NCBI RefSeq assembly: GCF_024158145.1
Contig: NZ_JAMYXM010000008.1
Location: forward strand, 1-64,000
Direction: 5' to 3'
DNA: 64,000 nt
Source: Notoacmeibacter sp. MSK16QG-6
GTDB taxonomy: Bacteria > Pseudomonadota > Alphaproteobacteria > Rhizobiales > Rhizobiaceae
Numbering within the stretch: the stretch's first letter is position 1; each line of letters opens with the position of its first letter. The translations under genes and the position numbers were made by a program. This document shows positions 7,914 through 15,204 of this stretch, piece by piece. The notes beneath the pieces are model-generated. The model was given only the letters and a program-made list of their open reading frames with translations. It was not told where the DNA came from and ran no database searches.

Positions 7914-9557
7914 ATGAACTCGACCCTTCTTCTCATCGATCTACTCGGCGCGGCGGCTTTGTTGCTTTGGGGTCTGCGGCTCTTGAAGTCAGGCGTAAAC
8001 GTCGCTTTTGGCGCTCAACTGCGGCACTTCCTGTCAGCGAGCACCCGCAACCGTTTCTCGGCATTCGGGGCGGGGCTGGTAACAACGCTTGCCCTGCAGA
8101 GCAGTACCGCAATGGCGGTTGTCATCAGCTCCTTCGTCGCGCAGGAGCTGGTCGCCCCGATGATGGCGCAGGCCGTCATGCTGGGTGCCAACGTCGGAAC
8201 GGCGCTGGTTGCGCAGATCCTTGCCTTCGACCTTCACTGGCTCGCGCCGGTTCTCATCCTTATCGGGGTGACAGTCGGTTCGCGCAAATCGCGCCGCAGC
8301 AGGGGCTTGAGCGAAATCGCCGTTGCCATCGGGCTGATGTTGTTGTCGCTCCGGCTTATGAACGAGGCGACCGGGCCGATGCGCGACTCCACAGCTGTCG
8401 CGGCATTCTTCAGCCTGCTCGGCAATGCTCCGATCGTCGCTGTGGCCATGGCGGCCACCCTTGCCGCGCTCTCTGCATCCAGTTTGGCTGTGGTTCTGTT
8501 CATCATGTCGCTGGCGGTGGCCGGCGGCATTGACGCCCAATTGTGCCTGCTTCTCGTCGCCGGCGCCAATGTGGGGGGCGCTATGCCGCCGGTCATGGCA
8601 GCGGCGGCCGAAGGGATCGTGGCGCGCCGCGTTGCCGTCAGCAATCTGACTGTCAGGCTTTTCGGCGCCCTCGTTGTACTCCTTGCCAGTGCCCGCATCG
8701 TCGGGCTTTTCCCGACCGGCATCGATCTGGCCCAGCTGACCGTTCAGGCCCATCTCGGCTTCAATATCGGTCTAGCCATTCTCTTTCTTCCCCTCATCGG
8801 TCCGTTGACCCGAATGATGGCCCACTTCCTTCCCGGCGATACCTCAGCAGGTAAGCCTCCGGTCACACAGCATCTGGACGAGGCCGCCCTGTCCGACCCC
8901 CTTGCGGCTCTCGCGTCAGGCATGCGCGAGACGCTGCGCGTCGGCGATCTGGTTGAGCAGATGCTCGACATGACACTGATCGCGCTGAAGTCCAATGACG
9001 AGGAGTTGTGCCGGAAAGTGCTGAAGCTTGACGACGAGGTGGATGCGGCGGTGCGGGCAATCAAGCTCTATCTCGCCCGGGTGGATGCCGCCAAGCTTGA
9101 TGAGGGGTCCCGGCACCAGCTCAACGCCGTGATGGACTACGCCATCAATCTCGAACATGTCGGCGACATCGTCGATAGCAGCCTGTCGCGGCTGACCATC
9201 AAGAAGATCGAGAACCAGCTGCAGTATTCGCCAGAGGGCATGCGGGAGATCGAGGAGCTTTTCAGCGATACGATCGACAATCTCCGGCTCGCCCAGAACG
9301 TTTTCATCAATCGCGACCCGCAGATCGCCCGCCGTCTTATGGAAGGTAAGGTCTCGATCCGTCGCAAGGAACGCCGGTCGGTCGAACGGCATCTGGCGCG
9401 TCTGCAAAAACGCTATCCGGACACGCTGCAAACGACCTCGCTGCATGTCGATGTCGTGCGCGATCTCAAACGTATCAATTCGCATCTCACCTCGGTGGCC
9501 GCGCCCATTCTCGAGGAGGCGGGCATGTTGCGCGAAAGCCGCCTTCGCAAGGCATGA
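7914..9557 (+). CDS. Na/Pi cotransporter family protein with C-terminal PhoU-like domain
   Basis: The 547-residue product has an N-terminal multi-span membrane domain of the Na+/phosphate (NptA/YjbB) family, with LQSSTAMAVV at 61-70 and GANVGT, the latter echoed as GANVGG in the second repeat. The second repeat reads ASSLAVV, not a QSST motif. A hydrophilic PhoU-like helical domain forms the last third (about 325-530). The family moves phosphate across the inner membrane; E. coli YjbB acts in phosphate export. I chose ATG 7914 (MNSTLLLIDL), where the hydrophobic domain begins, over an upstream in-frame start at 7707. The stop overlaps the next gene by four bases. Beside a phosphodiester importer and phosphatases, a role in exporting excess phosphate is a reasonable inference. 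Confidence 0.88.
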   Translation: MNSTLLLIDLLGAAALLLWGLRLLKSGVNVAFGAQLRHFLSASTRNRFSAFGAGLVTTLALQSSTAMAVVISSFVAQELVAPMMAQAVMLGANVGTALVAQILAFDLHWLAPVLILIGVTVGSRKSRRSRGLSEIAVAIGLMLLSLRLMNEATGPMRDSTAVAAFFSLLGNAPIVAVAMAATLAALSASSLAVVLFIMSLAVAGGIDAQLCLLLVAGANVGGAMPPVMAAAAEGIVARRVAVSNLTVRLFGALVVLLASARIVGLFPTGIDLAQLTVQAHLGFNIGLAILFLPLIGPLTRMMAHFLPGDTSAGKPPVTQHLDEAALSDPLAALASGMRETLRVGDLVEQMLDMTLIALKSNDEELCRKVLKLDDEVDAAVRAIKLYLARVDAAKLDEGSRHQLNAVMDYAINLEHVGDIVDSSLSRLTIKKIENQLQYSPEGMREIEELFSDTIDNLRLAQNVFINRDPQIARRLMEGKVSIRRKERRSVERHLARLQKRYPDTLQTTSLHVDVVRDLKRINSHLTSVAAPILEEAGMLRESRLRKA

Positions 9558-10243
9558 CCGTCATGACATTCACCGATACCTTTGAGAATGCGCGTGACAA
9601 TGGTCGAGATCGGCCGGCGCGTGCAGTCCTATGGGACATGGACGGGACGTTGATCGATAGCGAGCCTATCGCGCTCGAGGCCCTCGCCAACGCTTTGACC
9701 CAAGTCGGTGTGGAACCTCGAAGGGATGTTCTCGATGCCGCCGTCGGCATGTCCGCCGATGCGCTCTACGCAATGGTTTGCGATGAATTCTGCATTTCCT
9801 GTTCGAATGCGGAATGGGAAGCGCTGAAGCACGAATACTACTTTAGCAATCTGCACCGTGTGCCCGTCATCTCCGAGGCAGTTGAGGTCTGGCACCTGCT
9901 GGCGGCCAAGGGTGTCCGGCAGGCCGTCGTGACCAATTCCGACAGGATCATCACGGACGCAAATCTGCGACATATCCAGATGGCGGCGCCAGGCGCGATC
10001 AGCGTCTGTAGAAATGACGTGCGACACGGCAAGCCGGAACCCGAACCTTATCTCAGAGCGGCGTGGCTGCTGGGGGTGGACCCCCATGAGGCTTTGGTCA
10101 TCGAAGACAGCATCGGTGGCGCGAAATCGGGCCTTACCGCCGGCATGCAGACCCTCATCGTGCCGCAGTCGACCATCCGGCCTCCGAATGGCGCGACCAA
10201 GCTACACAGCTATCGGGAGATTTACTCCGCTATCAGTGACTGA
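9554..10243 (+). CDS. HAD-superfamily phosphatase, beta-phosphoglucomutase/Gph-like
   Basis: The 229-residue protein carries the haloacid-dehalogenase motifs: DMDGT (28-32, nucleophile D28 and acid D30), VTNSD (motif II), GKPEPEPY (motif III lysine) and VIEDSIGGAKSG (motif IV). It has a small helical cap after motif I, as in phosphatases acting on sugar phosphates, phosphoglycolate or glycerol-3-phosphate. Its ATG overlaps the transporter stop (ATGA), so the two are translationally coupled. Together with the operon on the other strand, it probably dephosphorylates an intermediate such as glycerol phosphate, inositol phosphate or sugar phosphate. A mutase function is possible but less likely. 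Substrate specificity cannot be read from the sequence. Confidence 0.85.
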   Translation: MTVMTFTDTFENARDNGRDRPARAVLWDMDGTLIDSEPIALEALANALTQVGVEPRRDVLDAAVGMSADALYAMVCDEFCISCSNAEWEALKHEYYFSNLHRVPVISEAVEVWHLLAAKGVRQAVVTNSDRIITDANLRHIQMAAPGAISVCRNDVRHGKPEPEPYLRAAWLLGVDPHEALVIEDSIGGAKSGLTAGMQTLIVPQSTIRPPNGATKLHSYREIYSAISD

Positions 10244-10327
10244 ACCAAACGGGGGGCGCAGATTGCCTTTGCCGGTGTCATGGATCCTGTCACGCGGGTG
10301 AGAATGCTAGCCGAGACGGTGTTCGCC

Positions 10328-10891
10328 CTAGCTGTGCCCCATCAGCGCACGAAAGGCGCAAGCCACCATTTCGTCAGCGCTCTTCGGGACTTTGCGCGAC
10401 GGAAGGTACATCCGAACAGCGCCGAGTGGAAAGCCGATAAGCGCCATCTGACAGGTTTCCAAATCCTTTCCCTCCCGGTCTGCGAACGCACGAACGGCGG
10501 CAAACGCCTCCCTATTCACTTCCGCGATCTGATGAACGAGCCGGGTGGGCGTACCATCGCTCAGGAACTCGGATTGCCGGCAGGACGCGAGTATGAGTGC
10601 GCGGTCATGCTCATCTCGGCAGAAGCGCGGTGTGGCGAGGGCGGCGTTCTCACCTGCTTGTAGGGTATTGGCGCGGATCGCCTGCAAGAACCGCTCCTGG
10701 AACGCTTCCAACGAGTCAAGCCAAGCTTGAGCCAGCAACCCCTCTCGCGAACCATATCGATGATAGAGCGATCCGATAGAAATCCCGGTTGCACCGACAA
10801 TCGACTGCAATGTGACATTGCCATTCCCGGCCATGGATCGGCCAAGCGCTTCGAAAACGCTCGCATCGTCGAAGGTTGACCGCCGTCCCAT
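10328..10891 (-). CDS. TetR/AcrR family transcriptional regulator
   Basis: A 187-residue protein with a TetR-type helix-turn-helix at its N-terminus (VTLQSIVGATGISIGSLYHR, about residues 26-45) and a variable helical ligand domain. It is transcribed divergently from the small membrane protein gene at 10939, and an imperfect inverted repeat lies between them (10903-10928). That arrangement points to repression of the neighbour and of itself. The inducer is unknown. Confidence 0.88.
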   Translation of the reverse strand: MGRRSTFDDASVFEALGRSMAGNGNVTLQSIVGATGISIGSLYHRYGSREGLLAQAWLDSLEAFQERFLQAIRANTLQAGENAALATPRFCRDEHDRALILASCRQSEFLSDGTPTRLVHQIAEVNREAFAAVRAFADREGKDLETCQMALIGFPLGAVRMYLPSRKVPKSADEMVACAFRALMGHS

Positions 10892-10902
10892 AACACGTCA
10901 CA

Positions 10903-10928
10903 TTTAATAGAAAAAAAATTCTAGTAAA
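10903..10928. promoter_or_regulatory. TetR-type operator candidate between divergent genes
   Basis: TTTAATAGAA (10903-10912) and TTCTAGTAAA (10919-10928) form an inverted repeat with one mismatch and a 6-base all-A spacer. It starts 12 bases from the regulator start codon and ends 11 bases from the membrane protein start codon, where bound repressor would block both promoters. AAAGG at 10925-10929 also serves as ribosome site for the plus-strand gene. Confidence 0.6.
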
Positions 10929-10938
10929 GGCCCAGCCG

Positions 10939-11313
10939 ATGATCTGGCTCGCTGCATTTGTCTCTGCCCTGACTTTCTGTGTTCACACATTCATTGGTGG
11001 CCGAGTGGTTGCCGCACCACTCTTGGCGGATACGAGTCTGCCGAGAGCTTCGAAGTGGCTTAACTATTTTTGCTGGCATATTGCGACCGTATTGCTGGCA
11101 GCCATGTCGCTCGCCCTGGCGTGGGTCGCCTGGGGCGCGACAGCCGAGATGACCAGGTCAGCAATGGTATTTTTTGGAGGTCTGTCGGCGGTCTTGTCGC
11201 TCTTGAGTATCGCAGTCGCGATGCGTGGCCGAATCCATCCCCTGCGGTTTCCGTCAACTTCGCTATTCGCGCTCATTTCTGCACTTTGCTGGTGCGCTCT
11301 CGGTCGACTTTAA
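10939..11313 (+). CDS. Small four-helix membrane protein of unknown function
   Basis: The 124-residue protein is almost entirely hydrophobic, with about four membrane spans (roughly 2-20, 45-66, 73-92 and 104-121). It has no motif I can assign to a function. ATG 10939 has AAAGG nine bases upstream. Its divergent pairing with a TetR-type repressor suggests inducible expression, perhaps in response to a small molecule. I do not recognise it further. Confidence 0.65.
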   Translation: MIWLAAFVSALTFCVHTFIGGRVVAAPLLADTSLPRASKWLNYFCWHIATVLLAAMSLALAWVAWGATAEMTRSAMVFFGGLSAVLSLLSIAVAMRGRIHPLRFPSTSLFALISALCWCALGRL

Positions 11314-11391
11314 AACGCGCTCCGGCGTGCAACAAGACAATGCCCAACCGACGAAAAGCCATCTCATCGCTCGGGCCCCAACGGTTTGTCC

Positions 11392-12495
11392 TTACGGACG
11401 CGTCACAAGCTCGATCATCACCGGCCAATGGTCCGAGACCCCGGTCCCGTCTTCGGGGTTGAAGCGTTTCGTTGAGACGAAACCTTCGCCGCTTGCCGCG
11501 ATCTGCTCCGCGCTGACCACCACCGTCCGGAAGGATCCCAGGTTGGCGAACCAGCCGGACATGGAGCGCTGCTCGGCGAGCATGTTTTCGGAAACAAGGA
11601 AGAAGTCGAGAAACGACCAGGTGAACCAGGTTCCGAACCCGCGGTTGCGGTGCTTGTTGGTGCCCGGTTCGTCACAGCCGCTCGTCACCTCCGGTGGAAC
11701 AGCCCACTTGCCGAAGCGGACCATGCGCTCAAACAGGTCCCCTCTGGTTTCGCTGCAGTTGAGATTGAAATCGCCGCCTGCAATCGCCAGCGCGTCCGGG
11801 GGGAGCGCATTGCGGGCCGAGATCAGTGTTCGCATCGCATGTTCGCGGCAGGTCAGCGGATTGCCGCCGGAGGGAAGATGCACGCCGAAGACGTGCAGCA
11901 CCTTGCCGTCTGGCAGCGTCAGCGGTGCCTCGACAATGTCGCGCGTGCCCCGGCAAAGCTCGGTATCGTCACCGAAGTCGACCGCGTGCGCCATTGCCGG
12001 GGCAGCGAGCGGCAGCGTGCTGGCGATGGCGACGTCGATGCCCCGGTCGCTCGTCACCGAGGTGGAATTGAGCTGGACCAGTGTTTGATACCGCCTGTCG
12101 GCGGGCAACGCGTCGTTCATCCGCGAGACGATCGCGGGGTTTTCGGTTTCCGGCATGATCAGGATATCGGGAAATGGCGCGGCGGCCGCGATCACGCCGG
12201 CGAGGGCGCCGATCTTCCGGTCGAGAACCGTTTCGCTCCAGTCGAGAGTGATGCACTGCTCGGCATAGAAATCGATGTCGTTATTGGCTCGGCAGTTGGT
12301 TTCGTGGTCGGGATTTGCCTGCTTGACGCTCAAAGGGAGATAAGTGTCGTCGCCGGTATTGGCGGGGTCATCCTCGGTGTCGAACAGGTTCTCTACGTTG
12401 AAGGCCATCACCGTCACTCTGTGAAAATCCTGAGCGATTGCCGCGCCGGACAGAACAAGGAGTGCGGGAATCGTTGCAAGTATTGTTTTCCACAT
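11392..12495 (-). CDS. Secreted endonuclease/exonuclease/phosphatase-fold protein
   Basis: The 367-residue protein starts MWKTILATIPALLVLSGAAI, a Sec signal peptide cleaved near AIAQD. The mature part shows the EEP fold: VMAFNVENLFDTEDDP near the N-terminus, IMPETEN (catalytic glutamate), GGDFNLN (the GDFN motif) and GVSDHWPVM (the terminal D-H pair). The fold includes DNase I-like nucleases, sphingomyelinases and phosphodiesterases; the export signal favours an extracellular or periplasmic nuclease or phosphodiesterase. ATG 12495 has a strong GGAGGAG ribosome site. The frame is open to 13020, but that extension is arginine-rich noise. A scavenging role releasing phosphate would fit region 1 but is inference. 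Confidence 0.82.
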   Translation of the reverse strand: MWKTILATIPALLVLSGAAIAQDFHRVTVMAFNVENLFDTEDDPANTGDDTYLPLSVKQANPDHETNCRANNDIDFYAEQCITLDWSETVLDRKIGALAGVIAAAAPFPDILIMPETENPAIVSRMNDALPADRRYQTLVQLNSTSVTSDRGIDVAIASTLPLAAPAMAHAVDFGDDTELCRGTRDIVEAPLTLPDGKVLHVFGVHLPSGGNPLTCREHAMRTLISARNALPPDALAIAGGDFNLNCSETRGDLFERMVRFGKWAVPPEVTSGCDEPGTNKHRNRGFGTWFTWSFLDFFLVSENMLAEQRSMSGWFANLGSFRTVVVSAEQIAASGEGFVSTKRFNPEDGTGVSDHWPVMIELVTRP

Positions 12496-12923
12496 CGAAG
12501 CGCTCCTCCAAGTGTTCGACCTTTTTTCGATTGTACGGCAACTTGGGCTGCAATCATATCGGGTGTATGTCAGAAACAGAGTCGCGTGCCCGATAGGGTT
12601 GATGAGGTTGGGCGTCGCCCTGCGGGCCGGGCTGTTGGCAAAGCTGAAGCCCGCACGCGGTCTTCCCCCATCCGGGCTGTCATCCCTGACGCGGGGGCGG
12701 ACGGGAGGATTGGAGAATTGCGAGAGCACCTTGGTGCCGCTTGCGCGCTGCGGCCGGCAAGGGAGGCTTCGCCGCTCCTGGCAGCGAAACATGCGACCCG
12801 GCACAAATGCCGGCTTGCCAGAAGCGCCCTTGTCCTGCCTTGCTCTTCGCGGCCTCCGGGTTTCGCCCCTACGGAATAGGGAGCGGAAACCGGAGAGAGG
12901 ACCGCGCCGGACGCGGAGAGTAA
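12496..12923. other. Non-coding GC-rich leader upstream of the TOPRIM gene
   Basis: The left part holds the promoter region of the secreted EEP gene. From about 12,600 on, the sequence is very GC-rich with local inverted repeats, for example CCGGC and GCCGG around 12,803-12,818 and GGCAAG / CTTGCC flanking 12,758-12,823. I see no gene. Similar long GC-rich leaders stand before other backbone genes (20305, 24470, 30117 and 32189). Confidence 0.5.
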
Positions 12924-13898
12924 ATGGAAAAAGCAGACCTGGAAGAGCTGAGGGGAAAGGTCGCCTGCGGCGCGGTGCTGGAAACGGCGGGTTTTGCCGT
13001 CGACCCCAAGGAAAGCACACGCCGGGCGGTCAAGTACCGCCGCGGCGACGACATCATCATCGTCATTCACGACGGCAAAGGCTGGTTCGATCCCCTGTCG
13101 GAGGCCAAAGGCGATGTCTTCCGCCTGGTCGAGCATCTCGATGGTCTCCCGTTTGCTGCCGCGCTTTATGTCGTCGCGGATCTGGTTGGCTTCGTTCCTT
13201 CGGAACCGGAATGGAAGCGGCAATCGCGCGAGCGCGCGCCCGACCTTGCCATCCCCGAACGCTGGAACGCGCGGCGCAAGCCTTGGCGCGGATCAGCCAC
13301 ATGGCGCTATCTGCGCGACGAGCGTGACATTCCCGAAGCGATTCTGAGATCGGCCGTCACCCAGGATATCCTGCGCGAAGGCCCCCAGGGGAGCATGTGG
13401 GCGGCGCACCGCGATCGCACGGGCGCCGTGACCGGCTGGGAAGAGCGCGGGCCGGACTGGCGTGGTTTCGCGACCGGCGGCGCGAAAGTGCTCTTCCGGT
13501 TCGGGCCCGTCGATGGGCCGCGGCTTTGCGTCGCCGAGGCGGCGATCGACGCCATGAGCCTTGCAGCACTCGAGGAACAGCGCCCTGACACCCGCTATTT
13601 GAGCACCGGAGGCGGTTGGTCGCCGGCGAGTTCCGAGGCCTTGCTCGACCTCGCCGTTCGGGCAGACGCTCTCCTGGTCGCGGCCACCGACAACAATGCG
13701 CAAGGGGAGACCTTTGCCGAAAGGCTCGAGGCGCTCGCTGCCGATGCCGGTTGCGGGTTCGTGCGGCTGCGGCCGGAGCTGGAGGACTGGAACGAGGATC
13801 TGAAGGCAAAAAGAAGAAAGAAGGATGGAAGGGAGGAGGAGAGGGACGGCTGCCGCATGCCCGCCGTCCGCCTCAAGGGTGAAGCTCCGCCCGGCTGA
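12924..13898 (+). CDS. DUF3991 and TOPRIM domain-containing plasmid protein
   Basis: The 324-residue protein has an N-terminal region with YRRGDDIIIVIHDGKGWFDP, a DUF3991-like middle (WRYLRDERDIPEAIL, about 127-141) and a C-terminal TOPRIM fold with LCVAEAAIDAMSL (E205, D209) and LLVAATDNNAQG (D256; the usual DxD is DNN here). The family is common on conjugative plasmids and integrative elements and is primase- or nuclease-like. DNA synthesis or processing after transfer is a plausible but unproven role. The last 35 residues are highly charged (KRRKKDGREEERD) and may be dispensable. It opens the backbone gene cluster of region 2. Confidence 0.8.
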   Translation: MEKADLEELRGKVACGAVLETAGFAVDPKESTRRAVKYRRGDDIIIVIHDGKGWFDPLSEAKGDVFRLVEHLDGLPFAAALYVVADLVGFVPSEPEWKRQSRERAPDLAIPERWNARRKPWRGSATWRYLRDERDIPEAILRSAVTQDILREGPQGSMWAAHRDRTGAVTGWEERGPDWRGFATGGAKVLFRFGPVDGPRLCVAEAAIDAMSLAALEEQRPDTRYLSTGGGWSPASSEALLDLAVRADALLVAATDNNAQGETFAERLEALAADAGCGFVRLRPELEDWNEDLKAKRRKKDGREEERDGCRMPAVRLKGEAPPG

Positions 13899-14026
13899 CG
13901 CCGGCCCTTGACCCGGCCGGACGGAGAGGCGGCCGCGGGGAGGGGTCCGGAAGGGCTGAAGAAGATGGTGATGCCGAAGAGGGTGCGCCGCGCTTCGGCC
14001 CGTGACAGGCCCCGAAGGAGCCCGCC

Positions 14027-14623
14027 ATGACCTCTCCCATCCGCAAGATCCATTTCGGAATCGCCGACCGCCATCAGATGTTCAGATTATTCGACCGCCA
14101 TGCGCAGCGACCCGATCGCTGGCAGACCGACGGAGCCAAGCTTTACGCCGGCGAGTGGTTCGAAATCGCGCAAGCCCAGCATGACTATATGCTGGAAATC
14201 CTGCCGCCGCTCTGGATGCGCGGCGAAATGTTCGCCATGCGCGAATTCCTGACCGGCAGCATCACCAGCGTCTTCTATACGCTGAGCATTAACGGTGTGA
14301 CGCGGTACTTCCACGCCTATTGCGATCTGTCCAATCCGCGGTCCGTCTATGACATGCGCGACGCCATCGTCGAGCGCGAGCGGCGACCGGTCAAGGCGAT
14401 GACCCGCGACGAGCGGATCGAGCACATCTGGAGCGCTACGCATGACAAGTATCGCGGCTACGCCGGTGCCGACTTCCGGCCCGAGCATCGCGGCAAACGC
14501 ACCGTCATCGTTTATGGCAAGCCCGGCACGCGGTTTGAGCTGCTCGAGAGCCTGACCGATCAGCAAATCTCCGAGAAGCTGCCGGTGCATCTGCGCCACC
14601 TGCCGCTGCCCGAAGCCGCGTGA
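14027..14623 (+). CDS. DUF1419-like plasmid protein
   Basis: A soluble 198-residue protein beginning MTSPIRKIHFGIADRHQMFR. The segment FDRHAQRPDRWQTDGAKLY and the aromatic-rich stretch after it resemble DUF1419 proteins of rhizobial plasmids; no biochemical function is known. A second conserved-looking block is ITSVFYTLSINGVTRYFHAY. The gene begins 128 bases after the TOPRIM gene, with AAGGAG upstream, and is followed after 8 bases by the DUF3085-like gene, so these are probably co-transcribed. The family label rests on my recognition and should be confirmed by a profile search. Confidence 0.7.
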   Translation: MTSPIRKIHFGIADRHQMFRLFDRHAQRPDRWQTDGAKLYAGEWFEIAQAQHDYMLEILPPLWMRGEMFAMREFLTGSITSVFYTLSINGVTRYFHAYCDLSNPRSVYDMRDAIVERERRPVKAMTRDERIEHIWSATHDKYRGYAGADFRPEHRGKRTVIVYGKPGTRFELLESLTDQQISEKLPVHLRHLPLPEAA

Positions 14624-14631
14624 GGTCCGCC

Positions 14632-15030
14632 ATGTTTACCTTTCCGATTCTTGCGGTGCGCAAGGTCATCGCGCGCGGCGAAGAAGATGCCGCGGCCAAT
14701 GGCGGCTTCCGCAATCCCTATTACGGCACGCGGCCGGGAGAGGGCGAGAAGCCCGGCTTCTGGCTCGTCGGGGACGAGGGGGTCTACATCATTTCCAACG
14801 GCAAACTCGCCGAGGGCCAGAAACCGCTCGTCGTCTATTCGACCGAATGCCATCCGAAGGGCGATACCGACTGGTGGGATTACAAACGCCGGCACTTCGG
14901 CGGCGATGACGGCATCGAGTTCATCGATGCGGATCTGCTGGTCCCAAGCTTCAACCGGAGTTTTGGGATCACCCATCTCGGTATCCAGCTCACCGAGAAC
15001 GACATCTCGTTCTCGCTGATCACGCGTTAA
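14632..15030 (+). CDS. DUF3085-like plasmid protein
   Basis: The 132-residue protein starts MFTFPILAVRKVIARGEED and includes GFWLVGDEGVYIISNGKL and DWWDYKRRHFGGDDG, which I recognise as DUF3085-like sequences from plasmids of Hyphomicrobiales. ATG 14632 has GAGG six bases upstream; an in-frame GTG at 14620 overlaps the previous stop but is less likely. Function is unknown. The last 25 residues (NRSFGITHLGIQLTENDISF) look like an added beta-rich tail. Confidence 0.72.
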   Translation: MFTFPILAVRKVIARGEEDAAANGGFRNPYYGTRPGEGEKPGFWLVGDEGVYIISNGKLAEGQKPLVVYSTECHPKGDTDWWDYKRRHFGGDDGIEFIDADLLVPSFNRSFGITHLGIQLTENDISFSLITR

Positions 15031-15071
15031 GAGCCCGGCTCGCAAAACCGGTCTCTTGGCTTTGTTTGGCC

Positions 15072-15114
15072 GGGAGATCGAACCGAAAAAGTCTGCAACT
15101 TTTTCTGATCTCCC
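15072..15114. promoter_or_regulatory. Two-part hairpin upstream of the methyltransferase-helicase gene
   Basis: GGGAGATC (15072-15079) pairs with GATCTCCC (15107-15114). Inside, GAAAAAGT (15085-15092) pairs with ACTTTTTC (15098-15105). The result is a 16-pair stem with one asymmetric internal loop. It lies 91 bases before the large gene and could be a terminator or attenuator for the upstream genes. Confidence 0.5.
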
Positions 15115-15204
15115 TCCAACCCCCCTTCCAATCAGCACGTTCCGAACGCCGCCGGGTCTCCTGGCGGCGCGGCTTCGTGCGCCCGCATCACAGGAGACAC
15201 CAAT

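Noticed and set aside
11392-13020. 542-residue frame upstream-extended from the secreted EEP protein
   Set aside because: The added part is arginine- and proline-rich noise; a signal peptide and strong ribosome site mark ATG 12495.
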